Shown one piece after another: positions 33,770 through 43,061 of a stretch of DNA of 64,000 bases. The DNA is taken from positions 62,001 through 126,000 of the forward strand of contig JAYZEZ010000008.1 in NCBI GenBank assembly GCA_036337015.1, given 5' to 3'. The stretch is from Casp-alpha2 sp036337015. GTDB lineage: Bacteria > Pseudomonadota > Alphaproteobacteria > Rhodospirillales > Casp-alpha2. A program made the position numbers and the translations under genes. Numbering within the stretch: the stretch's first letter is position 1; every line of letters starts with the position of its first letter. The notes below the pieces were generated by a model, which was given only the letters and a program-made list of their open reading frames with translations, had not been told where the DNA came from and ran no database searches.

Positions 33770-35590
33770 TTGAAAATTCGAAATATTGCTATCATCGCAC
33801 ATGTTGATCACGGAAAAACAACTTTAGTAGATGTCTTATTACGTCAAAGTGGCCTCTTCCGAGCAAACCAACAAGTTGAAGACCGAATATTAGATAGCAA
33901 CGATCTGGAAAAAGAGCGTGGCATTACAATACTTTCCAAGTGCGCTTCAATTGATTGGAAGGGCATACGAATCAATATTGTAGACACTCCTGGTCATGCC
34001 GATTTTGGAGGTGAAGTAGAGCGAATTCTTGGAATGGTTGATGGTGTATTGCTCCTGGTCGATGCTTCGGAAGGTCCTATGCCACAAACTAAATTCGTCA
34101 CAGAAAAAGCCTTAAGGATTGGCCTGAGCCCTATCGTTATAATTAATAAAATTGATAAGCCCGATGCAAGGCCAGACGACGTTCTGAACGAAGTCTTCGA
34201 TTTGTTTATCACTCTTAACGCAAACGATAAACAATTAGATTTTCCAACCCTTTATACGTCTGCAAAGAAGGGTTGGGCATCTGAAAATTCAGAAAAAATT
34301 AGGAAAGATATGTCTTGTCTATTGGACAGAGTGATTGAGTTTGTTCCTCCACCCAAAATTCAAGATCACGGTAAATTTAAGATGTTAATAACAACGCTCG
34401 AGAATAATTCTTATTTTGGGCGACTTCTTACAGGACGTATCACTTCGGGTTCAATTTCTAAAAATGAAACCGTCCAAGCCATAAATCGTAACGGCAAAAT
34501 TGAACAAGCACGAATTACTAAAATACAGGGATTTAGAGGACTGGATCGTGTAGATATAACCACCGCAAATGCAGGCGATATTATTTCTATCGCTGGTCTT
34601 TCAAAGGCAACCGTTTCTGATACGATTTGCGACCTTACCGAAACAGAGCCAATTTCATCTGAACCAATCGATCCTCCAACACTTGCAATGATATTTGCTG
34701 TAAACGATTCACCAATGGCAGGTCTCGACGGCAAAAAAATTACTTCGCGTATGATAAGAGCAAGACTATTAGATGAAGCAGAAGGAAATGTAGCAATAAA
34801 TTTTACTGAGAGAGAAGACGGCAATGCATTTGAAGTGACAGGTAGAGGCGAATTGCAGTTGGGTGTTCTGATAGAGACAATGCGTCGAGAAGGATTTGAG
34901 TTATCTATCAGCAGACCAAGAGTTCTGACACAAAAAGATCCAGAAACTGGTATTACTCTTGAACCTTTTGAGGATGTGATCATAGATGTAGACGAAGAGT
35001 TTTCTGGTGCGGTGGTAGAAGCTATATCTAAGCGCAAAGGAAAAATAAAAGAAATAACGCCTTCAAGCGGTGGTAAAATGCGTCTCCAATTTATCACCCC
35101 TTCGCGTGGATTAATTGGATATCATGGAGAATTTATGACAGAAACTCATGGAACCGGAATTTTAAATCGGATGTACCGCGAATATCTCCCCTATGCTGGA
35201 AAAATAGCGGGGAGACATAACGGAGTGCTCATCTCCAATGCTGATGGAAAAAGCGTTGCTTATGCTCTGATGAATCTTGAAGAACGGGGATTAATGTTTA
35301 TTGAAGCTGGGGTCTCCGTTTATAAGGGAATGATTATTGGAGAAAATAATCGTTCTAACGACCTTGAAGTAAATCCAATGAAGGGTAAGCAACTAACAAA
35401 TATTCGAGCCTCCGGCACTGATGAAGCAGTTCGTTTGACACCAACTTTAAAAATGTCACTGGAACAAACTATCGCCTATATACAGGACGATGAGTTAGTT
35501 GAGGTCACTCCTCAGTACATCCGTCTCAGGAAACGCATTTTAAATTCCACCGAACGTAAACGCGAAAATCGCAAGATCTCTGAAAACTAA
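33770..35590 (+). CDS. typA: Ribosome-associated GTPase TypA/BipA
   Basis: 606 residues. The G domain has AHVDHGKTTLV (G1), the switch ERGITILSK, DTPGHADF (G3) and NKIDK (G4); EF-G-like domains and the TypA-specific C-terminal domain follow (GLIGYHGEFMTET, NPMKGKQLTN). It helps large-subunit assembly and growth under stress. The start is TTG at 33770 with AGGA nine bases upstream. Stand-alone housekeeping gene; convergent with the permease gene 11 bp away. Confidence 0.96.
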   Translation: MKIRNIAIIAHVDHGKTTLVDVLLRQSGLFRANQQVEDRILDSNDLEKERGITILSKCASIDWKGIRINIVDTPGHADFGGEVERILGMVDGVLLLVDASEGPMPQTKFVTEKALRIGLSPIVIINKIDKPDARPDDVLNEVFDLFITLNANDKQLDFPTLYTSAKKGWASENSEKIRKDMSCLLDRVIEFVPPPKIQDHGKFKMLITTLENNSYFGRLLTGRITSGSISKNETVQAINRNGKIEQARITKIQGFRGLDRVDITTANAGDIISIAGLSKATVSDTICDLTETEPISSEPIDPPTLAMIFAVNDSPMAGLDGKKITSRMIRARLLDEAEGNVAINFTEREDGNAFEVTGRGELQLGVLIETMRREGFELSISRPRVLTQKDPETGITLEPFEDVIIDVDEEFSGAVVEAISKRKGKIKEITPSSGGKMRLQFITPSRGLIGYHGEFMTETHGTGILNRMYREYLPYAGKIAGRHNGVLISNADGKSVAYALMNLEERGLMFIEAGVSVYKGMIIGENNRSNDLEVNPMKGKQLTNIRASGTDEAVRLTPTLKMSLEQTIAYIQDDELVEVTPQYIRLRKRILNSTERKRENRKISEN

Positions 35591-35601
35591 AACACTTTTG
35601 A

Positions 35602-36498
35602 TTAACGTGCTCGTAATTTAGGATCAAGTATATCGCGAAGTGCATCGCCAAATAAATTAAACCCAAAAACTGCTAGACTAATAGCTATACCTGGCCATAT
35701 TGCCATCCAGGGCGCACTCTCAGCATATTCCTCAGCTCCACCTTGAAGCATTAAGCCCCAAGCTGGAGTAGGCTCCTGAACCCCCATACCAAGATAACTA
35801 AGTGATGCCTCAAGTAAGATAGCATGTCCGACAAAAGTAGATGCCATTATCAAAAATGGAGCCATAACATTTGGCACCATATGACGTAAAATTATTCGCG
35901 AATTACTAAAACCAAGTGCACGCGCAGCATCAATATAAGGAATTTCACGAATTGCTAACGCGTTAGAACGAACCACTCTCGCACATTGAGGAATAAAAGG
36001 AATGATGATAGCAATAATAACATTTTCAATACCAGGCCCAAGCGTCGCTACGATTGCCAACGCCATGATGATTAATGGAAAGGCCATGAATACGTCCATT
36101 ACTCGCTGTAAAATCAGATCAAACCTACCCCCAAAATAGGCGCTAGAAACTCCAAGGATTAGACCAAGCACAGAACCAACGAAAGCGGCTGTAAGACCTA
36201 CAAATAAAGCCGTACGAGCTCCAAAAATGATCCTTGTATATACATCCCGTCCAAACTGATCTGTACCAAGATAGTATGGATCACCTGGAGATGTAAGCAT
36301 AACTTCAAAGTTATTTAATTCCGGATCAAATGTTGTAACTAATTCAGCAAACATCGCCATTATAACCATGGCTACTACTATAAAAGCACCGAATGTTCCT
36401 AACGGATGGTTTATCGCATTAGCTACCAGTCTCCTATTCCATGGAATTTTCTTTTCTGGTCCTTCAAGTTCAACCTCGTAATCAACCTTAGAAGACAT
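35602..36498 (-). CDS. DppC/OppC-type ABC transporter permease (orphan)
   Basis: 298 residues. A cytoplasmic N-terminal stretch leads to one membrane helix (about 35-60), the DPELNN-to-YLGTDQFGRDVYTRIIFG periplasmic loop typical of DppC, and five more helices with the EAA loop YIDAARALGFSNSRII. It would be half of the channel of a peptide/nickel/opine-type importer. No dppB, dppA or ATPase genes are nearby, which is odd; it may work with components encoded elsewhere. It lies 132 bp downstream of the amidase gene in the same direction. Confidence 0.9.
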   Translation of the reverse strand: MSSKVDYEVELEGPEKKIPWNRRLVANAINHPLGTFGAFIVVAMVIMAMFAELVTTFDPELNNFEVMLTSPGDPYYLGTDQFGRDVYTRIIFGARTALFVGLTAAFVGSVLGLILGVSSAYFGGRFDLILQRVMDVFMAFPLIIMALAIVATLGPGIENVIIAIIIPFIPQCARVVRSNALAIREIPYIDAARALGFSNSRIILRHMVPNVMAPFLIMASTFVGHAILLEASLSYLGMGVQEPTPAWGLMLQGGAEEYAESAPWMAIWPGIAISLAVFGFNLFGDALRDILDPKLRAR

Positions 36499-36630
36499 AA
36501 CAATCTTTCGTCCTTTAAAAAAATAAAACTAGTATTTGTAAAACAATTAACTACCAATTTTTATAGATATTAAATGTTAAAGAAGCATAGTCTTTTCATT
36601 TTGAATGGTAGTCAATAGACCTTGTGGATA

Positions 36631-37974
36631 TTATTTTTCCCCGAACCTCTCCCATAACCACTTTGCCGCTTTCAAAGTGGTTGTATCGTTACCTCTACGA
36701 CCTATGACTTGAAGACCAATCGGCAAACCTTTTTTCCCCTTCAATAAGGGGACCGTAACAGCTGGAACCCCAATTAATGTCCACATTCCGTTAAAAATTG
36801 CGTTTCCAGTAGATTCCAAGCCAGTTGGAGCTTCTCCCGGTGCCGCAGGTGTCAAAAGTACATCATAATGATCAAATAGGCTGTCCATAGCGTAAGCTTG
36901 TGCTTCAGCTAGATTAAGCGCCTTAATGTAATCAGATGCTGTTATATCACGACCATTATTTACGCGTCTTATTGTTTCTGCTCGAAATTTGTCCGGAAAA
37001 TCTCTAACTCTTTCACCAAGATAGGAAGCAAGATTTGCATCCATGATAGTAATATGACAATCAACAATATTAGAAAACAAACCCTCAAATTCTATTTCTT
37101 TAATTTTACTGCCTAAGTTTCCAACAAAATTTTCAAAAGCAGTTGCCATATCAGGGTCTGCGTAATCCCAAGCAGGTCCACGAACAAACCCCATTGTCGG
37201 GTCATTTCGTACTTTGCCAGACAACTCTTTAACGAGGCCTTGCCCCGGTTTTTTAACCATATCCCAATCTTCAGAATCATAAACCATTAGGGCATCAGCA
37301 ATAAGTGCCAGATCATCAACAGTACGAGCAAAAACTCCCACATGATCCAAACGACGAGCTAAAAGGCTCATGCCACGTCTAGAAATCGAACCAAATGTCG
37401 GCTTATAACCAAATATTCCGCAAAAAGAGGCTGGTCGAATTACTGATCCACCAGTCTGAGAACCGATAGCCAAAGGTACCATCTTATCGCCCACAGCAGC
37501 AGCCGAGCCTGATGACGAACCTCCAGGAGTACGAGTAATATCAAGCGGATTTGTTGTCTTTCCATGTGCGGACAAAGCCATTTCTGTAGTTACAGTTTTA
37601 CCTAAGATTACAGCCCCGGCTTTGCGTAATAATCTTACTACCGTTGAGTCTTCAATTGGAAGGTGGTCTTTATAGAATTCCGATCCACACTCCGTGGGCA
37701 TATCTTTAGTATCAATTATATCTTTGATTCCAACAGGAAGGCCAAATAATGAACCAGTCGGTTTACTAGATTGTTTGTTTAAGTCTAATTTCTGGGCTTG
37801 CTTGAGCGCTAATTCATCCTTTAAATAAGCCCATGCTCCGACCTTCTTTTCTCTATCATTTATACGATCTAAACATGCACGCGTGAGATCTTCGACTGAA
37901 AATTCCTCCGCGTCAATTCCAGCTCTTGCTTCAAAGGCACTCAGCTCTAATAAATTATCTTTTGAAACAGAAAT
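36631..37974 (-). CDS. Amidase-signature hydrolase with probable ATT start codon
   Basis: 447 residues if started at ATT 37974. The Ser-cisSer-Lys triad needs the Lys of GLPVGIKDIID (Lys84 in this numbering), the cis-Ser in SQTGGSVIRP and the nucleophile region GGSSSGSAAAVG. Starting at the first in-frame ATG (37701) would remove the Lys and the first ~91 residues, although those residues read as perfect family sequence (LSAFEARAGID, GLPVGIKD, then DMPTECGS). A TGA lies just upstream at 37980-37978; an AGGGAG sits 7 bases before the ATT, and no ATG, GTG or TTG occurs between. The substrate amide is unknown; it may serve the neighbouring permease. Confidence 0.85.
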   Translation of the reverse strand: MSVSKDNLLELSAFEARAGIDAEEFSVEDLTRACLDRINDREKKVGAWAYLKDELALKQAQKLDLNKQSSKPTGSLFGLPVGIKDIIDTKDMPTECGSEFYKDHLPIEDSTVVRLLRKAGAVILGKTVTTEMALSAHGKTTNPLDITRTPGGSSSGSAAAVGDKMVPLAIGSQTGGSVIRPASFCGIFGYKPTFGSISRRGMSLLARRLDHVGVFARTVDDLALIADALMVYDSEDWDMVKKPGQGLVKELSGKVRNDPTMGFVRGPAWDYADPDMATAFENFVGNLGSKIKEIEFEGLFSNIVDCHITIMDANLASYLGERVRDFPDKFRAETIRRVNNGRDITASDYIKALNLAEAQAYAMDSLFDHYDVLLTPAAPGEAPTGLESTGNAIFNGMWTLIGVPAVTVPLLKGKKGLPIGLQVIGRRGNDTTTLKAAKWLWERFGEK

Positions 37975-38128
37975 TTTTCAGCTCCCTAAAACCTAAATAA
38001 TTTTTAACACATTTTTAAAAAAAGTTTTCTAACAATATATTATTAAATTACCTTAATGATAATTTCTAGCACGCAAAGATATGTTTCCGTTCTTCACTTA
38101 TTAAAGGACATAATTATAAAATATTATT

Positions 38129-39169
38129 ATGCGTATTTCTAAATTTGACTTCAAAATTCCACTTGAACTTATCGCTCAAAAGCCAATCTCGCCAAGAGAC
38201 AATGCGCGCTTGTTATCAATTGGAAAAACATTAAGAGATTTAAGCATTAAAGATATTCCAGAACTTATTCGTCCAAATGACGTTCTAGTAGTGAATAATA
38301 CTAAAGTGTTGCCCGCCAGACTAAATGGCAGAAAAGTCAACGGCACAAAAATTCAGGTGACTTTATTAAAACCATGTTGCTCTGATAGATGGATGGCTTT
38401 AGCCCGACCTGCACGTAAATTAAGAATTGGAGATAAAATTTTTTTTGCCCCCAATTTTTTTTGTAATGTCGTTAAAAAAAATCCTGACGGTCAAATCACT
38501 CTAAACTTTTCCCTTTCACAAAAGGATTTAAAGTCAGCGCTAAGGGACCATGGAAGCCTGCCTTTGCCGCCCTATATTAAAAGAAAAGAATATGGAGGTA
38601 ATGCCGACTTTGAAGATTATCAAACTTTGTTTGCAAAAAAACCTGGTGCTATAGCAGCACCAACGGCAGGGCTTCATTTTACGCCACGGTTAATACAAAA
38701 TATCAAAAAAGCTGGAGCTAAGATCATACCACTTACCCTTCATGTTGGCGCCGGAACGTTTTTACCCGTAAAAACTGATGATATTAATAAACACAAAATG
38801 CATTCCGAATGGGGAGAAATTTCAAAAAATAGTGCCAACATAATAAATGCCACCAAAAAAGATACCGGAAGAATAATTGCTATCGGCACTACCAGTTTAC
38901 GACTTCTGGAAACTGCAGCAGAAAAAGACGGAAGAGTTCTTCCATTTTCAGGTGAAACTGACATTTTTATAACGCCGGGTTACAATTTTAAAATCGTAGA
39001 TGCCCTGCTAACCAATTTTCATCTACCACGATCAACTTTATTTATGCTTGTGTCTGCGTTCTCAGGCCTTGAAACCATGAAAGCTGCATACGCCCATGCC
39101 ATTTCTAATAACTACAGATTTTATTCATATGGCGATGCCTGTTGGCTTGAAGGGAAAAAAATTAAGTGA
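38129..39169 (+). CDS. queA: tRNA preQ1 ribosyltransferase-isomerase QueA
   Basis: 346 residues, full length. Conserved parts are the opening FDFKIPLELIAQKP, VVNNTKVLPAR, APTAGLHFT, LHVGAGTFLPV, and VDALLTNFHLPRSTLFMLVSAF. QueA moves the ribosyl part of SAM to preQ1 in tRNA to make epoxyqueuosine, the step before QueG. Its stop overlaps the tgt start by four bases (GTGA), so the two are coupled. First of a queuosine gene block. Confidence 0.97.
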   Translation: MRISKFDFKIPLELIAQKPISPRDNARLLSIGKTLRDLSIKDIPELIRPNDVLVVNNTKVLPARLNGRKVNGTKIQVTLLKPCCSDRWMALARPARKLRIGDKIFFAPNFFCNVVKKNPDGQITLNFSLSQKDLKSALRDHGSLPLPPYIKRKEYGGNADFEDYQTLFAKKPGAIAAPTAGLHFTPRLIQNIKKAGAKIIPLTLHVGAGTFLPVKTDDINKHKMHSEWGEISKNSANIINATKKDTGRIIAIGTTSLRLLETAAEKDGRVLPFSGETDIFITPGYNFKIVDALLTNFHLPRSTLFMLVSAFSGLETMKAAYAHAISNNYRFYSYGDACWLEGKKIK

Positions 39170-40281
39170 GCAACTTAAAGTTTAAAGTAATTAGAACAAA
39201 TAAAAGTGCAAGAGTTGGTGTTCTTGAGACAGCACATGGTGTTATTGATACTCCAAGTTTTATGCCCGTTGGAACAGCTGCTACCGTTAAAGGAATGACC
39301 CCAGAAGCAGTCTTAAGTACTGGAGCACAGTGTATTCTAGCAAATACTTATCATTTATTATTACGTCCAGGTGCAAAACAAATACATCATTTAGGGGGGC
39401 TGCATAAATTTATGAATTGGATGGGGCCTATTCTTACGGATTCAGGAGGTTATCAAGTGTGGTCGTTGTCCAGCCTAAGAAAAATGGATGAATCTGGAGT
39501 CCAATTCAAATCTCATATTGATGGAAGCATGCATTTTTTAAGCCCAGAACGAGCAATCCAAATACAACACCAACTAGGGTCTGATATCACTATGGTACTT
39601 GATGAATGCACCTCTCTAGAAGCAGATAAAGATGAGGTGGCAAAATCCATGCACCTTTCCATGGACTGGGCTAAACGTTGTAAAGAAGAATATATAAAAC
39701 GTGACGGTCATGGACTTTTTGGTATCGTCCAAGGCGGTCTATATGATGATTTACGTTCACAATCGGCTGAGATCTTAGAAAATATTGGATTCGATGGCTA
39801 CGCTATTGGCGGTCTCTCGGTTGGTGAAGGTCAGGAATCAATGTTTAAAGTACTTGATGGCCTGAAAAACTGTTTACCAAAAGATAGTCCTCGTTACTTA
39901 ATGGGAGTAGGGAAACCTGCTGATCTCGTTGGCGGTGTCTTACGAGGAATAGATTTGTTCGATTGTGTTTTACCAACTCGCTCGGGACGTACAAACCAAG
40001 CTTTCACAAGAAATGGTACGCTCAACCTACGCAATTCTTGCCATAAAAATGACCCCAATCCTTTAGATCTAAACTGCAATTGCCCAGCATGCAAAAATTA
40101 CAGCCGTGCCTATCTTCATCACCTATCGATGGCAAAAGAAATTCTTGGTGCAGTTTTACTCACTTGGCATAATCTACAATATTACCAGGATCTAATGACA
40201 GCCTTAAAAAAGTCCATCATGGAGGGTACTCTAGAATCTTTTGCTAAATCCTTTGAAAAAGATTTAAAATCTAATCTTTAA
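39166..40281 (+). CDS. tgt: tRNA-guanine transglycosylase Tgt
   Basis: 371 residues from a GTG overlapping the queA stop. Catalytic and binding features: DSGGYQVWS, the GGLSVGE loop, the nucleophile Asp in FDCVLPTRSGR, and the zinc site CNCPAC with the downstream His. It swaps guanine-34 for preQ1 in tRNAs with GUN anticodons. It is followed after 72 bp by the HTH-QueF gene, forming a queA-tgt-queF run. Confidence 0.97.
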   Translation: MSNLKFKVIRTNKSARVGVLETAHGVIDTPSFMPVGTAATVKGMTPEAVLSTGAQCILANTYHLLLRPGAKQIHHLGGLHKFMNWMGPILTDSGGYQVWSLSSLRKMDESGVQFKSHIDGSMHFLSPERAIQIQHQLGSDITMVLDECTSLEADKDEVAKSMHLSMDWAKRCKEEYIKRDGHGLFGIVQGGLYDDLRSQSAEILENIGFDGYAIGGLSVGEGQESMFKVLDGLKNCLPKDSPRYLMGVGKPADLVGGVLRGIDLFDCVLPTRSGRTNQAFTRNGTLNLRNSCHKNDPNPLDLNCNCPACKNYSRAYLHHLSMAKEILGAVLLTWHNLQYYQDLMTALKKSIMEGTLESFAKSFEKDLKSNL

Positions 40282-40304
40282 AAACAAGAATTATTTTCCC
40301 ATAA

Positions 40305-40340
40305 ATTGGAATTTATATTGATTTTATTTAAAATTCCAAT
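40305..40340. promoter_or_regulatory. 10-bp inverted repeat directly upstream of the HTH-QueF gene
   Basis: ATTGGAATTT (40305-40314) and AAATTCCAAT (40331-40340) are a perfect 10-bp inverted repeat with a 16-base spacer, ending 13 bp before the preferred ATG at 40354. It is a natural candidate operator for the helix-turn-helix domain of the protein encoded next to it. A shorter TTGGA-N5-TCCAA element lies upstream of queC at 41847-41861. Confidence 0.45.
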
Positions 40341-40353
40341 AATTATAGATAAA

Positions 40354-41049
40354 ATGTCTAATTGGAAGAAACGCTTGCAAGAAACTTATTCCTCAACCGG
40401 TTGGAGCAAAGCCGAGTTTGCCCGTCGTTCAGGAGTTCATTACGATAGTCTAAACAAATATCTTAACGGAAAGGTGGAACAGCCACGCGGTAATAATTTA
40501 GTTAAACTTGCTAGAAGTCTAGGAGTAAATCTTTTGTGGCTCCGTGATGGCTCTGGTCCAAAAAGAAATTTTAACACTGAAATAAAATCATACGCACCTA
40601 TTGGAGAATTAACGCAGTTAGGCAAACTCTCTCAAATGCCTGAAAGCCCTGAAAAGGCAGTTATTGAAATCGTTGCAAATCCGCATGAAAAAAAGGATTA
40701 CTTGGTAAGATTTACGTGCCCAGAATTTACTTCGCTTTGTCCTGTTACTGGCCAACCCGATTTTGCACATCTTTCAATAGACTACGTCCCATATAAATCA
40801 TTAATTGAAAGCAAGTCCCTAAAACTATTCCTCAACTCTTACCGAAATCATAGTAGTTTTCATGAGGCCTGCACTCTAGACGTTGCTCTTCGAATTATTA
40901 ATGCTGCTAAACCTCGATGGCTCCGCATTGGCGGATATTGGTATCCGCGTGGAGGCATTCCAATCGATATTTTTTTTCAAACTGGAGAGCCACCACAAGA
41001 CCTTTGGCTACCAGACCAGGGGGTTCCTTCATACAGGGGGCGGGGTTAA
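40354..41049 (+). CDS. queF: XRE-type helix-turn-helix fused to preQ0 reductase QueF
   Basis: 231 residues from the ATG at 40354 (a TTG at 40306 lies inside an inverted repeat and lacks a ribosome site). Residues 1-65 are an XRE/Cro-type helix-turn-helix (SKAEFARRSGVHYDSLNKYL). From about residue 75 to the end is a complete single-domain QueF: catalytic Cys in FTSLCPVTG, Asp in QPDF, the QueF motif ESKSLKLFL, Glu in FHEA, and the terminal PRGGIPID and QGVPSYRGRG. QueF reduces preQ0 to preQ1 with NADPH. Normal alphaproteobacterial QueF is about 150 residues, so the DNA-binding domain is an addition. It sits among queA, tgt, queC and queG. Confidence 0.9.
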   Translation: MSNWKKRLQETYSSTGWSKAEFARRSGVHYDSLNKYLNGKVEQPRGNNLVKLARSLGVNLLWLRDGSGPKRNFNTEIKSYAPIGELTQLGKLSQMPESPEKAVIEIVANPHEKKDYLVRFTCPEFTSLCPVTGQPDFAHLSIDYVPYKSLIESKSLKLFLNSYRNHSSFHEACTLDVALRIINAAKPRWLRIGGYWYPRGGIPIDIFFQTGEPPQDLWLPDQGVPSYRGRG

Positions 41050-41058
41050 AAAATTATT

Positions 41059-41799
41059 TTACAAGCTATAATATTTCGTTGGATCAGAAATTCCTGCATT
41101 CTTAAAGCCCGTTTTACGTAACAAGCACGCATCACAGTGCCCACAGTGAACAAATTCACCAATTTTAGGACTTCGCATCGGATCATAGCAACTCATAGTA
41201 AAACCATATTCTACGCCCAATGAAATACCTTTTCGTATTATCTCAGATTTAGTCAAGTCCTGGAGAGGCGCATGGATTCTTATACCTTTTGTGCCCCCCT
41301 CTAAAGCCTCAACACTTGCTTTGGTTGCTAGGTTAGCCAGAGCTTGAAAAGCTTCAATATACTCTGGTCTACAGTCCGGGTAGCCGGAATAATCAAGAGC
41401 ATTAACCCCAATAAATATATCATTAGCGCCAATTGTTTCTGCTCGTGCCAGAGCGATTGCTAGAAATACTGTATTTCTAGCTGGCACATAAGTATTGGGA
41501 ATACCAACATCCATTTCGGATTTACTTCTATTTTTAGGAACGACTTTATCACCAGTTAAAGCTGATCCACCAAACTGGGACAGATCAATATCGAAAACGT
41601 CATGGCTAGTAGTAGAAAAATTTCTAGCATTTTTTTTTGCCGCTGATATTTCTGCATGATGTCGTTGCCCATAATGGAAAGTCAAAGCATGTACTTCAAA
41701 TTTTTTACTAACAGCAATTGCTAGGCAAGTTGTAGAATCAAGGCCCCCACTAAATAGAACAACCGCTTTATTTTTATTTTTTCGTTTTGATGAGTTCAC
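41059..41799 (-). CDS. queC: 7-cyano-7-deazaguanine synthase QueC
   Basis: 246 residues. The ATP-pyrophosphatase P-loop is LFSGGLDSTTCLA at the N-terminus; the C-terminal zinc site is made by the Cys in SCYDPM and CGHCDACLLR. QueC converts 7-carboxy-7-deazaguanine to preQ0, the substrate of QueF. It is convergent with the HTH-QueF gene (9 bp apart) and divergent from queG. QueD and QueE are not in the window. Confidence 0.96.
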   Translation of the reverse strand: MNSSKRKNKNKAVVLFSGGLDSTTCLAIAVSKKFEVHALTFHYGQRHHAEISAAKKNARNFSTTSHDVFDIDLSQFGGSALTGDKVVPKNRSKSEMDVGIPNTYVPARNTVFLAIALARAETIGANDIFIGVNALDYSGYPDCRPEYIEAFQALANLATKASVEALEGGTKGIRIHAPLQDLTKSEIIRKGISLGVEYGFTMSCYDPMRSPKIGEFVHCGHCDACLLRKTGFKNAGISDPTKYYSL

Positions 41800-41990
41800 A
41801 GAAAGTTCTCTCTCTCCGATTAGCTAAGATTAGTACTGATATTGAGTTGGAGCCATTCCAAAAAAATTTTCATAATAATAATCATAAATGTATTTAGACT
41901 TTTTATTTTATGGCATCTTTCTAAGACAATTATAATTGCTTAGTAATAAAGCAAGGTTGCATATTATATCTGAAAACTTGAGGCGAGGCC

Positions 41991-43055
41991 ATGCCAGAGA
42001 AATTTGGAGTTGAATTAAAAGCTATCATTAAAAATCGAGCGATCGATATAGGGTTTAGTGTTGTTGGGTTCACAACTGCAAACCCAAACCCCGCAGATGC
42101 CTCTGCTCTAAATGAATTTCTTAAACAAGGTCGCCAAGGCGACATGGCTTGGCTAAATAATCACGAAGGTCGTAGGAGCAATCCATTAGCGCTAATGCCT
42201 GAAGCAAAAACTATCATAGTTCTAGGTGCTAATTATGGACCTGTTACAAATTACAGTAAAACCCCGCCCTCTAAGGGAGAAATCAGCATTTATGCACGTG
42301 GAAGGGATTATCATAAAGTTCTAAAAAAGAAAATGAAACAACTAGCTCTGTGGTTGTCAAAAACTCACGATTGCGACGTAAAGTTTTTTGTAGACACCGC
42401 TCCGATAATGGAAAAACCTTTAGCACAAAGAGCTGGGTTAGGCTGGCAAGGAAAGCACACAAATCTTGTTAGTAGAGAATTTGGATCTTGGTTGTTCCTT
42501 GCTGAAATTTTTACTACTCTAGAACTACCGCCAGATCGTCCAGAAATAGATCATTGTGGAAGTTGTGAACTTTGCATGCGTGCCTGTCCAACAAAAGCAT
42601 TATCAGACCCTTATCGAATTGAACCTAGACAATGCATTTCCTATTTAACAATTGAACACTCAGGCTTAATTGAACCAGAATTAATGGATCAAATGGGGAA
42701 TCGAATCTATGGTTGTGATGATTGTTTATCAGTCTGTCCTTGGACTAAATTTCAAACCCCAACTGACATTAAAGCATTACAATCCAGAACTGATTTAGAA
42801 TTACCAAGTCTAACTAAATTAGTTAAGCTAAATGATATAGAGTTTAGGGAGTTTTTTTCTGGATCTCCTATTAAGCGATCTGGACGCAATCGTTTTATTC
42901 GAAACGTTTTAATTGCCATAGGAAATTCTGGGGATAAACGTCTTCTTTCAAAAGTTACATCTTTTACAAATGATAGTTCTTTACTAGTTAGAAAAACTGC
43001 AGATTGGGCAATTGCAAAGTTAAAAACTGTAAAAACATTTAGTAAAGCTGGCTAA
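41991..43055 (+). CDS. queG: Epoxyqueuosine reductase QueG
   Basis: 354 residues. Two [4Fe-4S] sites are clear: CGSCELCMRACP (about 185) and CDDCLSVCP (about 240), with one Cys of each set reaching the other cluster as in QueG. The N-terminal cobalamin-binding domain has DTAPIMEKPLAQRAGLGWQGKHTN. A HEAT-like tail ends the protein. It performs the last step of queuosine synthesis and needs cobalamin, in line with the B12-rich gene set of this genome. Confidence 0.95.
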   Translation: MPEKFGVELKAIIKNRAIDIGFSVVGFTTANPNPADASALNEFLKQGRQGDMAWLNNHEGRRSNPLALMPEAKTIIVLGANYGPVTNYSKTPPSKGEISIYARGRDYHKVLKKKMKQLALWLSKTHDCDVKFFVDTAPIMEKPLAQRAGLGWQGKHTNLVSREFGSWLFLAEIFTTLELPPDRPEIDHCGSCELCMRACPTKALSDPYRIEPRQCISYLTIEHSGLIEPELMDQMGNRIYGCDDCLSVCPWTKFQTPTDIKALQSRTDLELPSLTKLVKLNDIEFREFFSGSPIKRSGRNRFIRNVLIAIGNSGDKRLLSKVTSFTNDSSLLVRKTADWAIAKLKTVKTFSKAG

Positions 43056-43061
43056 ATCACA

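Noticed and set aside
34411..35097. 228-codon antisense frame inside typA
   Set aside because: typA motifs run without a break on the plus strand; the antisense product shows no domain and is Ser/Pro/Ile-rich shadow sequence.
41800..41990. Possible preQ1 riboswitch before queC
   Set aside because: No AGAGGTTCTAGC-like stem or A-rich tail of the preQ1-I class could be placed.
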